From an uncultured Cellvibrionales bacterium (GTDB lineage: Bacteria > Pseudomonadota > Gammaproteobacteria > Pseudomonadales > Cellvibrionaceae), in contig CAJWBQ010000035.1 in assembly GCA_913020115.1 (NCBI GenBank), forward strand, positions 1 through 44,970: 44,970 nucleotides of DNA, written 5' to 3'. The notes under the pieces are model-generated. The model did no database searches. It was not told the DNA's origin and was given only the letters and a program-made list of their open reading frames with translations. The stretch's first letter is position 1; every line of letters begins with the position of its first letter. This document shows positions 34,741 to 43,193 of the stretch, one piece after another. The translations under genes and the position numbers were made by a program.

Positions 34741-36015
34741 ATGAAGTTGGAATCATTGGCATTGCACCACGGGTATGAATCTGAGGCCACCACCAAGGCC
34801 GCGGCCGTACCTATTTACCAAACTACGTCATACACCTTCGATGACACTCAGCACGGCGCTGATTTATTTGACCTGAAAGTGCCAGGTAATATTTACACTC
34901 GTATTATGAACCCCACAACAGCCGTTTTGGAACAGCGTATCGCCGAAATGGAAGGGGGCGTGGGCGCTCTGGCCGTTGCCTCAGGAATGGCCGCTATTAC
35001 CTATGCCATTCAATGCATCACCAGTGTTGGCGACAATATTGTGAGCACAAGCCAACTGTATGGCGGCACGTACAATTTATTTGCACACAGCTTCCCCCGT
35101 CAGGGCATTGAAGTGAGAATGGCGGCGTTTGACGATTTTGACGCGATTGAAAAACACATTGATGACAATACCAGGGCGCTATTTTGTGAGTCTATTGGCA
35201 ATCCCGCTGGGAACATTGTTGATATTGAAAAGTTGGCGGAAATTGCCCACCGGCACGGTATTCCTTTGATGGTTGATAATACCGTCGCCACACCTTTTTT
35301 GTGTCAGGCTTTTTCTCATGGTGCGGACATCATTGTGCATTCTCTCACTAAATACATTGGTGGCCATGGCACCACTGTGGGCGGTGCAATTGTTGATTCG
35401 GGTAAATTTGACTGGGTGAAAAACAAAGCCCGTTTCCCTGTGCTCAATGAACCCGACCCCTCATACCACGACGTTGTTTACACCGAGGCTTTTGGCGAAG
35501 CCGCGTTTATTGGTCGCTGTCGCGTTGTACCTTTGCGCAACACCGGTGCCGCATTGGCGCCACACAGCGCGTTCTTAATCATGCAGGGCCTAGAGACTTT
35601 AGGTTTACGCATGGAACGCCATTGTGAAAACGCGCTAAAAGTGGCTGAGCATCTCCAGCAACACCCAAAAGTTGAATGGGTCAGCTACGCCGCTTTGCCT
35701 GACAGCCCTTATAATGCGGTGTGTCGCCGTATCACTAAAGGGCAGGCATCAGGCATATTGAGCTTTGGTATTGCGGGCGGTAAAGCCTCTGGCGAGCAAT
35801 TTATTGATGCCTTGAAAATGATCTTGCGTCTGGTGAACATCGGTGATGCTAAGTCATTAGCGTGCCACCCTGCCAGCACTACACACCGCCAGCTTAATGA
35901 CGAAGAACTTAAAGCCGCAGGTGTTTCAGAAGACTTGGTGCGAATTTCCGTAGGCATTGAGCACATCGACGATATATTGGCAGATATAGACCAGGCACTT
36001 AGCGCGGTCGGCTAG
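34741..36015 (+). CDS. metY: O-acetylhomoserine aminocarboxypropyltransferase (sulfhydrylase)
   Basis: A 424-residue PLP enzyme of the Cys/Met metabolism family that makes homocysteine from O-acetylhomoserine and sulfide. The start at 34741 follows GGAG with good spacing and gives the usual N-terminus MKLESLALHHGYESE; an in-frame ATG at 34729 lies within that ribosome-site region. The PLP lysine is in IIVHSLTKYIGGHGTT. Substrate features include IYTRIMNPTTAVLEQRIAEM and, near the C-terminus, SLACHPASTTHRQL. It lies 22 bases after rluF and may share its transcript. Confidence 0.94.
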   Translation: MKLESLALHHGYESEATTKAAAVPIYQTTSYTFDDTQHGADLFDLKVPGNIYTRIMNPTTAVLEQRIAEMEGGVGALAVASGMAAITYAIQCITSVGDNIVSTSQLYGGTYNLFAHSFPRQGIEVRMAAFDDFDAIEKHIDDNTRALFCESIGNPAGNIVDIEKLAEIAHRHGIPLMVDNTVATPFLCQAFSHGADIIVHSLTKYIGGHGTTVGGAIVDSGKFDWVKNKARFPVLNEPDPSYHDVVYTEAFGEAAFIGRCRVVPLRNTGAALAPHSAFLIMQGLETLGLRMERHCENALKVAEHLQQHPKVEWVSYAALPDSPYNAVCRRITKGQASGILSFGIAGGKASGEQFIDALKMILRLVNIGDAKSLACHPASTTHRQLNDEELKAAGVSEDLVRISVGIEHIDDILADIDQALSAVG

Positions 36016-36021
36016 CGGAAT

Positions 36022-36065
36022 AGGGCAATATCTGCTTCAATTAATAACGAAGGAGTTATTGCCCT
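36022..36065. terminator. Overlapping alternative hairpins between metY and the kinase gene
   Basis: AGGGCAATA (36022-36030) can pair with TATTGCCCT (36057-36065), while AATAAC (36043-36048) can pair with GTTATT (36055-36060). The two stems share bases and exclude each other. Without a T tract, this could be a weak metY terminator or just a leader structure. Confidence 0.35.
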
Positions 36066-36093
36066 TAGCTGTATCGATCGGAGTCTGCGGAAT

Positions 36094-37287
36094 ATGCAAC
36101 AAGCACCGAACCATCCTAAAGAAACCGAGCGGCTGTCGGCGCTTGCGGAATATGAGGTGCTAGACTCTGAGGACGAAGTGGCTTTTGATGAGCTCACGAA
36201 AATCGCCAGCGCTATTTGTGGCACGGAAATTTGCTTAATTAGCCTGATTGATCACGACCGTCAATGGTTTAAATCTAGAGTGGGTCTTGACGCCACGGAA
36301 ACACCGCGAAGCGCCGCATTTTGTTCCCACGCCATTCTTCAAGATGGTGTCTTTGAAGTTCACAATGCTCTCAAAGACGAACGTTTTCATGATAACCCAC
36401 TTGTTACTGATCCAGACGGACCGGGTATGCGTTTTTACGCAGGGGCACCCTTGGTCACCGAGAGTGGTTTACCCTTGGGTACTTTGTGTGTCATTGATCG
36501 GAAACCTCTGACATTAAACGATCTGCAAAAACAGACTTTGAAAGTATTAGCCAATCAAGTTATTGGTCAATTAGAACTTCGTATACAGCATCGTCGATTG
36601 CAGCGCATCAGTCATCAGCGTGAACAACTACTCGCCGTTATTGCCCATGATTTACGAGACCCTTTTAATAGTGTTTTAGGTTTTTCTCGCCGGCTCAAGG
36701 AAAAAGCGCTTTCTGACACCCCAGAGAGAATTGCTTCAATTGCAGACTCCATTCTCAATTCTGGGCATCGCGTTTTTCAATTGCTCGACGAGTTACTGCA
36801 GTGGTCTCAATTACAAATGGGTTCAGTAAGAGGCAGGCCTAAAGACTGTAACTTGGCTGAATTAATTCAAAGTAATATCGAACTCCTGCAAGATGCCCGG
36901 GCATTAAAATGCATCGAGTTAAGTGTCAATGTACCCGCTGAATTACATCTCTTTGTAGACTCAACTCTATACGGAACGGTGATTCGGAACGTCTTGGCTA
37001 ACGCCATAAAATTCACCCCAAACGAAGGCCGAATAATTATAGAGTCGTGTCTTGAGAATGATCAGGTATTGTTGTCTATAAGCGATACAGGTCTTGGTAT
37101 ATCGAAAGAAAAAGCCGACTTGCTTTTTAGTCTTCCGGTAAGCAGTGAGAAGGGCACCAGCGGCGAGCCGGGTTTTGGTTTGGGTTTGAAATTGTGCAAA
37201 GAGTTCATTGACTTGCAAGGCGGGGAAATATGGCTCGATGAAAACTATACCCTTGGCACAAAAATAGTGTTCTCCATCCCGAATTAA
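36094..37287 (+). CDS. GAF-domain sensor histidine kinase, soluble
   Basis: A 397-residue kinase without membrane segments. A GAF sensor domain covers about residues 25-165 (LISLIDHDRQWFKSRVGLD, FYAGAPLVTESGLPLGTLCV). HisKA follows, with phospho-accepting H185 in AVIAHDLRDPFNSVLGFS. The ATPase domain has VIRNVLANAIKFTPNEG, DTGLGISKEKADL and GFGLGLKLCKEFIDLQGG. No response regulator lies next to it, so its partner is elsewhere. Such GAF kinases often sense a soluble signal; the ligand cannot be inferred. It starts 78 bases after metY. Confidence 0.9.
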   Translation: MQQAPNHPKETERLSALAEYEVLDSEDEVAFDELTKIASAICGTEICLISLIDHDRQWFKSRVGLDATETPRSAAFCSHAILQDGVFEVHNALKDERFHDNPLVTDPDGPGMRFYAGAPLVTESGLPLGTLCVIDRKPLTLNDLQKQTLKVLANQVIGQLELRIQHRRLQRISHQREQLLAVIAHDLRDPFNSVLGFSRRLKEKALSDTPERIASIADSILNSGHRVFQLLDELLQWSQLQMGSVRGRPKDCNLAELIQSNIELLQDARALKCIELSVNVPAELHLFVDSTLYGTVIRNVLANAIKFTPNEGRIIIESCLENDQVLLSISDTGLGISKEKADLLFSLPVSSEKGTSGEPGFGLGLKLCKEFIDLQGGEIWLDENYTLGTKIVFSIPN

Positions 37288-37529
37288 TTACTCTTTATCA
37301 CGCACAGAAATGCTCGCTGTTATTTTTCAAACTCCTGGTGGCCATGTTCTTTTGCCGGTGTAAGTCGCCGGAACCTATAACACACAAACCCCTCTAAGCA
37401 ACACTATTGCCCATGCTTATACCCGGCTATCATTTAAAAAAATGCGCCTCTAAGCCGCAGTATGGCAAAATGCTGTCCGATACCCACACAAAGAAACCTC
37501 CAATAAGAAGCACAACTAAGAGAACTGAT

Positions 37530-39161
37530 ATGCACGGTATGATGATGGACACCCAGCTCATGATTTCGTCGCTGCTCACTTTTGCAGACCGAAACTTCCC
37601 CGAACAAGAAATTGTGTCAGTGACGGCTGAGAATCCTCGTCACCGTTATACCTATCGAGAGTGCTTTAAAAGAACTCGCCAGTTAGCCAATGCACTGGAC
37701 GGTTTAGGGGCAAAATTTGGCGACCGAATTGGTACCCTGGCGTGGAACGATTATCGCCATTTAGAGCTTTATTACGGTGTGTCTGGCAGCGGTATGGTAT
37801 GCCATACAATCAACCCTAAGTTGACCCCGGCGCAAATTATATTTGTCATCAATCACGCTGAAGATCGCCTGATTTTTGTTGATCCTTTAGTCTTGCCGCT
37901 ACTGGAAGCGATTCAAGAACATCTCACCACAGTTGAGCAATTTGTCATTCTTGCCGACAAAGCGAACATGCCAGAAACCACTTTGAGCAATGTGCTGTGT
38001 TACGAAGAGCTCATCGGTGAATATTCTGACGAGTTTGAATGGCCAGAGTTTGATGAAAACACTGCCAGCGGCCTTTGTTACACTTCTGGTACTACCGGTA
38101 ACCCCAAGGGTGTGATGTACAGTCATCGCTCAACGATTCTTCATGCTTATGCCTCTAGTTTGCCAAGTGTTTCGGGTTTGTTGCCCACAGATTCTGTTTT
38201 ACCAGTTGTGCCAATGTTTCACGTTAACGCCTGGGGCATGCCTTTTGGCGTATTGATGTGCGGCGCAAAAATGGTTTTCCCTGGCCCGAAAATGGGTGAC
38301 AGTGAAACTCTGCAGGCTTTGATGGAAGAGGAGTCTGTGAGCCTTACCTCTGGTGTCCCCACTATTTGGATGGGTTTGCTCGACTATTTGGATCAAACAG
38401 GCAAAAACATCGACAGTGTACAAAAAGTGAGCGTTGGCGGTGCTGCCTGCCCAATGTCGCTGATTAAGCGCTTCAGAGACGACCACAATGTGCTGGTTAA
38501 GCAGGGCTGGGGAATGACAGAAACCAGTCCTCTTGGCACGGTGTTTGGGCTCAGAGCGGGCATGGAAGATTACAATGATGAGCAGGTGGCTGAGGTTCAG
38601 GCTAAGCAGGGTCACGGTATTTTCGGTATTGAGATGAAAATCACCGATGAGGAGAACAAAGAGCAGCCTTGGGACGGCGAGGCTGTGGGTCGCTTGAAGG
38701 TTCGCGGACCTTGGGTGGCTAAGGGTTATTATAAACAGGAGGAGAGCCAGAGCCCGCTGGATGAGTCTGGCTGGCTGGATACGGGCGATGTGGCGATGAT
38801 TGATGCCCAAGGCTATATGCAAATTACGGATAGAACTAAGGATGTTATTAAGTCTGGCGGTGAGTGGATCAGTTCGATTGATATTGAGAATGCGGCGGTG
38901 GGACACACTGCTGTGGCTGAGGCGGGCGTGATTGGTCGCTACCACCCTCGCTGGACTGAACGGCCTCTGCTGGTGGTGGTTAAGCAAGCTGGCGCTGAGC
39001 TGGATAAGGCGGGCATGCTTGAGTTTTTGGTGGATAAGCTGGATAAGATGTCGATGCCAAATGATGTTGTGTTTGTTGATGAGTTACCTCATACGGCAAC
39101 GGGCAAGATCAGTAAGCTGGATTTGCGTAAGCAGTTTGAGGATTACGAGTTTACGGCTTAG
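37530..39161 (+). CDS. Medium-chain acyl-CoA ligase, AlkK/DmdB type
   Basis: A 543-residue ANL-family acid-CoA ligase. The start at 37530 gives the N-terminus MHGMMMDTQLMISSLLTFAD typical of the family; an upstream in-frame ATG at 37407 adds 41 residues that look non-coding. The ATP/AMP motif is CYTSGTTGNPKGVMYSHRS, followed by VVPMFHVNAWGMPFG, QGWGMTETSPLG, WLDTGDVA and DRTKDVIKSGGEWIS, with the final Lys region PHTATGKISKLDLR. It closely resembles AlkK of alkane-degrading pseudomonads and the DmdB 3-methylmercaptopropionate-CoA ligase. The substrate could be medium-chain fatty acids or methylmercaptopropionate. From about 38.5 kb to the end the codon use becomes rich in GAG, CTG and AAG compared with the first half. 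Confidence 0.92.
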   Translation: MHGMMMDTQLMISSLLTFADRNFPEQEIVSVTAENPRHRYTYRECFKRTRQLANALDGLGAKFGDRIGTLAWNDYRHLELYYGVSGSGMVCHTINPKLTPAQIIFVINHAEDRLIFVDPLVLPLLEAIQEHLTTVEQFVILADKANMPETTLSNVLCYEELIGEYSDEFEWPEFDENTASGLCYTSGTTGNPKGVMYSHRSTILHAYASSLPSVSGLLPTDSVLPVVPMFHVNAWGMPFGVLMCGAKMVFPGPKMGDSETLQALMEEESVSLTSGVPTIWMGLLDYLDQTGKNIDSVQKVSVGGAACPMSLIKRFRDDHNVLVKQGWGMTETSPLGTVFGLRAGMEDYNDEQVAEVQAKQGHGIFGIEMKITDEENKEQPWDGEAVGRLKVRGPWVAKGYYKQEESQSPLDESGWLDTGDVAMIDAQGYMQITDRTKDVIKSGGEWISSIDIENAAVGHTAVAEAGVIGRYHPRWTERPLLVVVKQAGAELDKAGMLEFLVDKLDKMSMPNDVVFVDELPHTATGKISKLDLRKQFEDYEFTA

Positions 39162-39179
39162 TGGTTTTTGTTTGATTTG

Positions 39180-39216
39180 ACCCCCTACCTCTGTGTGGGG
39201 GGTATTCCTTTCTTTT
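39180..39216 (+). terminator. Rho-independent terminator after the acyl-CoA ligase
   Basis: ACCCCC (39180-39185) pairs with GGGGGGT (39197-39203), followed by ATTCCTTTCTTTT. It starts 19 bases after the ligase stop codon. Confidence 0.75.
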
Positions 39217-39352
39217 GTTTCTTTGGTCTAAAATTCGGTATATCGGGCTTTTTCGCTTTTATGTCTGTGGGTTTTTGGCTGTCAGTCGTTTTATAAACAC
39301 TGGGGATACGGTGCTCGCCCATTTTTGGGGTATTTAGATTGCGGCGCGCGCC

Positions 39353-39533
39353 GGTTTAGCCATGCCTCAATAGGCATTACGCCCGAACGCACGCCTTTTC
39401 CCTCAGACCAACCCGCTGCGGAACTCGCCCGTGCCGGACTCAAACAGTCCTCGCTCTAAGACGTTGGTCTGAGGGAAAAGGCTAGGAGACGCGTTCTGAA
39501 TGGGCGTAATGCCTATTGAGGCATGGCTATACC
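39353..39533. repeat. Large nested inverted repeat, MITE- or REP-like
   Basis: Two nested pairs of inverted arms lie between the ligase and pepQ. The outer arms at 39353-39384 and 39502-39533 match at 31 of 32 positions. The inner arms at 39393-39412 and 39463-39482 match at all 20. The 50-base centre (39413-39462) holds another small stem (GGACT with AGTCC). The whole could fold into one cruciform of about 180 bases. There is no ORF for a transposase, and I saw no obvious target duplication. The right arm contains an ATG in frame with pepQ, which is probably accidental. Confidence 0.85.
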
Positions 39534-39592
39534 TTTCATTGGTAGTTTTATTTTTTTGTTTCTATTTCTTCTTGGAGGTGGGTGTGGGTTTG

Positions 39593-40930
39593 GTGAATTC
39601 TGATTCTGTGAATGTGGGTGTTGAGCTCTATGCGGAGCATTTGACGGAGAAGTTGTCGCGCTTTGAATCTATTTTGGCGGAGACGGGCTATTCGGATTTG
39701 GTGATTGCGGCAGGGGAGGCTGTGTATCATTTTCAGGATGATATGGATTATCCGTTTAAGGCGAATCCATATTTTAAAGAGTGGGTGCCTCTGAATGCGC
39801 GGGCGTCTAGTTTTTTGCATTTAAGGGCTGATGGCGAGAAGCCGCGGCTCTATCTTTGTGTGGCTGAGGATATTTGGCATACGCCTCGGCAGGAGCTGCC
39901 GCGTGGTTTTGATGGGTGCTTGGATGTTGTGGAATTTTCGTCATTTGAGGAGATTTCTGGGGAGTTTTCTTTGGGGGGATATACGGCTTTTATTGGTGAG
40001 GTGAATACTTTTGGTATGCCACTTGAGGCCTTTAATCCGCTGAAATTGATTACGGCGATTGATTTTCAACGGCGCTATAAAACGCGTTATGAGCAGCAGT
40101 GTGTTCGGGAGGCAAACCGTTTGGCGGTGCCGGCGCATAAGGCGGCGCACGCGGCGTTTATGGCGGGCGGTTCTGAGCAGGAGATTTGTGCGGCTTATTT
40201 GCGGGCCTGTGGCTGTATGGAAAATGATATGCCTTATTCGGTGATTGCGGGTGTGAATGAGCATGCGGCGGTGTTGCATCATTTCCGTTTGGACAATCGG
40301 GCGGCTGAGGTGCCTCGCAGTTTTTTGATTGATGCGGGTGTGGATGTTTATGGTTATGCGTCTGATATTACTCGCACTTATGCTTTTGATTCTGGCTCGG
40401 AGTTTGCAGCGATGATTCAGCGGCTAGACGCTGAACAGTTAGGTTTTGTGGCGGCAGGTGCGATTGGTAAAAAACCTTTAGATTTGCACATTTTGTCGCA
40501 TCAAAAGGTGACGGAAATTTTGGTGGAGTTTGGCGTGATTACAACGTCGGTGGAGGAGGCTATGGCTCTGAAGTTGAGTGGCACTTTTTATCCGCACGGT
40601 TTGGGTCATCATTTGGGTTGTAATGTACACGATAAGGGCAGTCAGTTGGCGACGCCTCAAGGGCTTATGTTTGAGCCGCCTGCAGAATATCCAACGATGC
40701 GTCACACGGCGCCTATGGTGGGGGGGCAAATATACACTGTTGAGCCAGGGCTTTATTTTATTCCAGCTTTGTTGGATAAGTTGCGGGCTGGGGAAAATGC
40801 GGACAAGCTGAACTGGGCAAGGGTGGAGGAGTTTATACCTTTTGGCGGTATTCGCATTGAAGATAATATTGTGCTGCATGAGGATGGGCGTTTGGAAAAT
40901 TTAACGCGCGATGCGTTTATGGCCTGTTAG
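39593..40930 (+). CDS. pepQ: Xaa-Pro dipeptidase (prolidase)
   Basis: A 445-residue metallopeptidase of the PepQ/organophosphorus-acid-anhydrolase type that cleaves dipeptides with C-terminal proline. The open frame extends back to 39500, but the first 31 codons lie in the inverted repeat and a T-rich leader. The GTG at 39593 aligns best with known N-termini (then NSDSVNVGVELYAEHLTEKL). GTG at 39584, behind GGAGG (39574-39578), is a rival start. Dinuclear metal ligands appear in SFLIDAGVDVYGYASDITRT, FYPHGLGHHLGCNVHD, YTVEPGLYF and FGGIRIEDNIV. Codon use is strikingly rich in G and T on the coding strand compared with neighbouring genes. Confidence 0.92.
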   Translation: MNSDSVNVGVELYAEHLTEKLSRFESILAETGYSDLVIAAGEAVYHFQDDMDYPFKANPYFKEWVPLNARASSFLHLRADGEKPRLYLCVAEDIWHTPRQELPRGFDGCLDVVEFSSFEEISGEFSLGGYTAFIGEVNTFGMPLEAFNPLKLITAIDFQRRYKTRYEQQCVREANRLAVPAHKAAHAAFMAGGSEQEICAAYLRACGCMENDMPYSVIAGVNEHAAVLHHFRLDNRAAEVPRSFLIDAGVDVYGYASDITRTYAFDSGSEFAAMIQRLDAEQLGFVAAGAIGKKPLDLHILSHQKVTEILVEFGVITTSVEEAMALKLSGTFYPHGLGHHLGCNVHDKGSQLATPQGLMFEPPAEYPTMRHTAPMVGGQIYTVEPGLYFIPALLDKLRAGENADKLNWARVEEFIPFGGIRIEDNIVLHEDGRLENLTRDAFMAC

Positions 40931-40958
40931 CAGATTGAATGCGGGAGCGTTGTTTTTG

Positions 40959-40989
40959 GCGCCTCAAAACTCGAAAGAGAATGAGGCGC
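40959..40989. terminator. Hairpin between convergent pepQ and the isomerase gene
   Basis: GCGCCTCA (40959-40966) pairs with TGAGGCGC (40982-40989), with a small inner CTC/GAG stem in the loop. It sits between two convergent stop codons. No strong T tract is present on either side. Confidence 0.5.
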
Positions 40990-41002
40990 TGGTGAGGCGA
41001 GG

Positions 41003-41623
41003 CTATTTTGCGCTGCTTTGCAATGCTAGTACGGCTTCCTCTACGTCCCGAAGCCGATCCTTTCCGTAGTAGATGTCATTGTTGACGAAGAAGGTGGGAA
41101 TGCCGAAGCTGCCGCGTTCCACTGTGGCGTTGGTGTTGTCGATCAGCAACTTTTTAATATCTGGTTCTTGTGTGCGCTGCATGATGTGCTCGCCATCTAG
41201 GCCAGATTCATTGAGCGCCGATATTATAACTTCTAAGTCGTCCATTTTTTTAGGCGCTTCCCACATGTGATGGAAAACGGCCTCCATGTATGCGGCCAAA
41301 ATTCCCTCGTCTTTAGCCACGATCGCGCCGCGCATCACCTGCAAGGTATTCACTGGAAAGTTTGGGTTGAAATTGAATTCGTTTAGCTGGTGCTTGGCAA
41401 TGAAGCGTTCAATTTCAATGCGTTCGTAGTCTGGTTTATTTTTAATGTGGGCGAAGGCCAGCATGGGAGCTTGGTTGTCACAAGCTTTGAAAATGCCGCC
41501 GAGTAAAACGGGAATGTAGTTAAATTGAGTATCTATAGCCGCTTCCACTTTGGGTGCAACCTTATAAGAAAAGTAGGCGTTGGGGCTGGCAAAGTCAAAA
41601 CAAAAGTCCAATTCGATTGTCAT
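41003..41623 (-). CDS. 2-hydroxychromene-2-carboxylate isomerase / DsbA-like protein
   Basis: A 206-residue thioredoxin-fold protein of the HCCA-isomerase (kappa-class glutathione transferase) family. The N-terminus IELDFCFDFASPNAYFSYK is characteristic. Ser-Pro occupies the position of the DsbA active site, so it is not a disulfide oxidase. The C-terminal RGSFGIPTFFVNNDIYYGKDRL is typical. Members act in aromatic degradation (NahD) or unassigned glutathione chemistry. No aromatic-ring genes are nearby. It lies 104 bases after the SDR gene on the same strand, so both may share a transcript. Confidence 0.88.
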   Translation of the reverse strand: MTIELDFCFDFASPNAYFSYKVAPKVEAAIDTQFNYIPVLLGGIFKACDNQAPMLAFAHIKNKPDYERIEIERFIAKHQLNEFNFNPNFPVNTLQVMRGAIVAKDEGILAAYMEAVFHHMWEAPKKMDDLEVIISALNESGLDGEHIMQRTQEPDIKKLLIDNTNATVERGSFGIPTFFVNNDIYYGKDRLRDVEEAVLALQSSAK

Positions 41624-41727
41624 AGTGTTTCCATCATTTTTGATTGTGTTAGTGTTGGTATTTTTTTAATAAAAAGTTGAATAAGATGTTGATTGAAGAG
41701 TTGAATAAAAAATTGTGGCTATTTAAG

Positions 41728-42471
41728 CTACCACTTTTCTATCCAAGGCCTGCAGTCCAGCTCAAAGGTCCAAGCGTTGCGTGGCTGCTGATGCAGCATC
41801 AGGTAATTACTGGCTAGGTCGTCGGGCTGCACAATACCTTCCTTTTCGGCAATGGCATCGTAGTTGGGTATGTTGGCCTTAATCCAGTCGGTTTCTACGG
41901 CGGCGTCAATCACAACGTGGGCAACGTGAATGTTCTTGGGTCCTAATTCCCGAGCCATGCTTTGGGCCAGTGCGCGCAGCCCGTGTTTAGCACTGGCAAA
42001 AGCGGCAAACCCTGCGGAGCCTTTAACGCTGGCGGTGGCGCCGGTAAATATGATGGTGCCTCGCCCGTGTTTGCTCATTGATCTCGCCGCTTCGCGTCCA
42101 GTGAGGAAGCCAGCGAAACAGGCCATTTCCCAGATTTTATAAAATTTACGGCTGCTGGTGTCTAGAATGCTCATGGGCACGTTTGCGCCTATATTAAAAA
42201 CCACGACCTCAAGCTTGCCGTGTGTGCTTTCAATTTCGGCAAACAGAGCTTCTACTTCTTCCTCTTTGCGTGCATCGCAGGTGTAGGCGTGTGCCTTTAA
42301 TCCTTGCGCGTGGAGTTCATCTACAAGCGGAGCGAGCTTATCGCCATTACGCCTGGCCATACACACGGTGTGGCCTTGCTGGGCAAACTTTCGCGCAATG
42401 GCCGAACCAATGGCGTCGCCTGCACCCATAATCAGGGTGACGGGGGCTTCCGGGGAGAGTGCTTCTGTCAT
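41728..42471 (-). CDS. SDR-family protein lacking the catalytic Tyr
   Basis: A 247-residue short-chain dehydrogenase/reductase. The cofactor loop is MGAGDAIGSAIARKF near residues 15-29. A structural VFNIGAN replaces the usual NNAG. The active-site region reads GFAAFASAKHGLRALAQ: the Lys of YxxxK is kept, but Tyr is Phe, and the Ser expected about 13 residues earlier is also not present. Related proteins with this Phe exist in pseudomonads as I recall, so it is a family trait rather than an error. Classical carbonyl reduction is doubtful. It diverges from the HxlR regulator, which is likely to control it. Confidence 0.87.
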   Translation of the reverse strand: MTEALSPEAPVTLIMGAGDAIGSAIARKFAQQGHTVCMARRNGDKLAPLVDELHAQGLKAHAYTCDARKEEEVEALFAEIESTHGKLEVVVFNIGANVPMSILDTSSRKFYKIWEMACFAGFLTGREAARSMSKHGRGTIIFTGATASVKGSAGFAAFASAKHGLRALAQSMARELGPKNIHVAHVVIDAAVETDWIKANIPNYDAIAEKEGIVQPDDLASNYLMLHQQPRNAWTFELDCRPWIEKW

Positions 42472-42536
42472 AAGGGGCTCCAGTTGTCTGTGTTGGTTCT
42501 GCGTTGATTCCAGCTTAGTTCTTAGTGACTAATTTC

Positions 42537-42559
42537 GTTAGTTCTAAATTGGAACTAAC
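42537..42559. promoter_or_regulatory. Inverted repeat, candidate HxlR operator
   Basis: GTTAGTTC (42537-42544) and GAACTAAC (42552-42559) form a perfect inverted repeat with a seven-base spacer in the SDR/HxlR divergent region. A related TTAGTGACTAA palindrome lies at 42523-42533. HxlR regulators are dimers that commonly bind such sites between themselves and a divergent target. Confidence 0.55.
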
Positions 42560-42565
42560 TATAAG

Positions 42566-42594
42566 TTTCAAAATGGAACCTGTAAAGCTATAAT
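42566..42594 (+). promoter_or_regulatory. Candidate hxlR-family gene promoter
   Basis: A perfect -10 TATAAT (42589-42594) lies 17 bases after a weak -35 TTTCAA (42566-42571), 43 bases before the ATG and just downstream of the inverted repeat. Confidence 0.45.
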
Positions 42595-42637
42595 TGCTTT
42601 TCTTCCCATAATTTAGCTTGAGTGGTGCTTACCCTAT

Positions 42638-43165
42638 ATGCGTTGGAATGAGATCGACACTCAGGTGTGTTCAGTGGCCCGAGCTTTGTCTGTGGTGGGC
42701 GACCGCTGGACCCTGTTGATACTGCGCGACTGTTTTACCGGTGTGCGTCGTTTTGACGCCATGCAGAAAAGCTTGGGCATTACCCGCCATCGCTTGTCTG
42801 ATCGCTTAGTACGTTTGGTGGACAGTGGCGTTTTGAACAAAGTGCCCTATCAAGAGCGGCCGCTGCGCCACGAGTATCGTTTGAGTGAGATGGGCAAAGA
42901 GCTCTACCCTGTAGTTCTTAGCTTGGCACACTGGGGTGATAAGTGGCTGGACGACGGAGACGGCGCGCCCATCCAACATGTACATAATAATTGCGGGCAT
43001 GTGGTGCGCAGTGTATTGGCGTGTTCGGAGTGTGGTGAAGCGCTTGAGCCAAGGGCGGTGACACCGCAAGTGGGCCCGGGCATCATGCGCAAACATGAGC
43101 GCGGAGAGATGGGTGAGCAGGACGCAGAGCGCCTGCCGCCATTCGTTAAAGGCCCCGTAGCTTAA
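42638..43165 (+). CDS. HxlR-family transcriptional regulator
   Basis: A 175-residue winged-helix regulator. The HxlR signature is clear: CSVARALSVVGDRWTLLILR near residues 11-30, then FDAMQKSLGITRHRLSDRLV and VPYQERPLRHEYRLSEMGKE. The C-terminal 60 residues include a cysteine/histidine group (HVHNNCGHVV, LACSECGEAL), possibly a zinc site, longer than in minimal HxlR proteins. It diverges from the SDR gene, with an inverted repeat between them, so it probably regulates the SDR and itself. The effector is unknown. Confidence 0.9.
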   Translation: MRWNEIDTQVCSVARALSVVGDRWTLLILRDCFTGVRRFDAMQKSLGITRHRLSDRLVRLVDSGVLNKVPYQERPLRHEYRLSEMGKELYPVVLSLAHWGDKWLDDGDGAPIQHVHNNCGHVVRSVLACSECGEALEPRAVTPQVGPGIMRKHERGEMGEQDAERLPPFVKGPVA

Positions 43166-43193
43166 AGGTCGCTTTAGTTAAAAACCGTTATGG

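Noticed and set aside
38199..38987. A 262-codon antisense open frame inside the acyl-CoA ligase
   Set aside because: It lies fully opposite a well-supported enzyme gene, its product is His-, Leu- and Arg-rich with no domain, and it follows from the biased codon use of the sense strand.
39548..40879. Several antisense open frames of 90-133 codons opposite pepQ
   Set aside because: They have very Arg-, His- and Ile-rich products and arise from the G/T-rich coding strand. pepQ is convincing.
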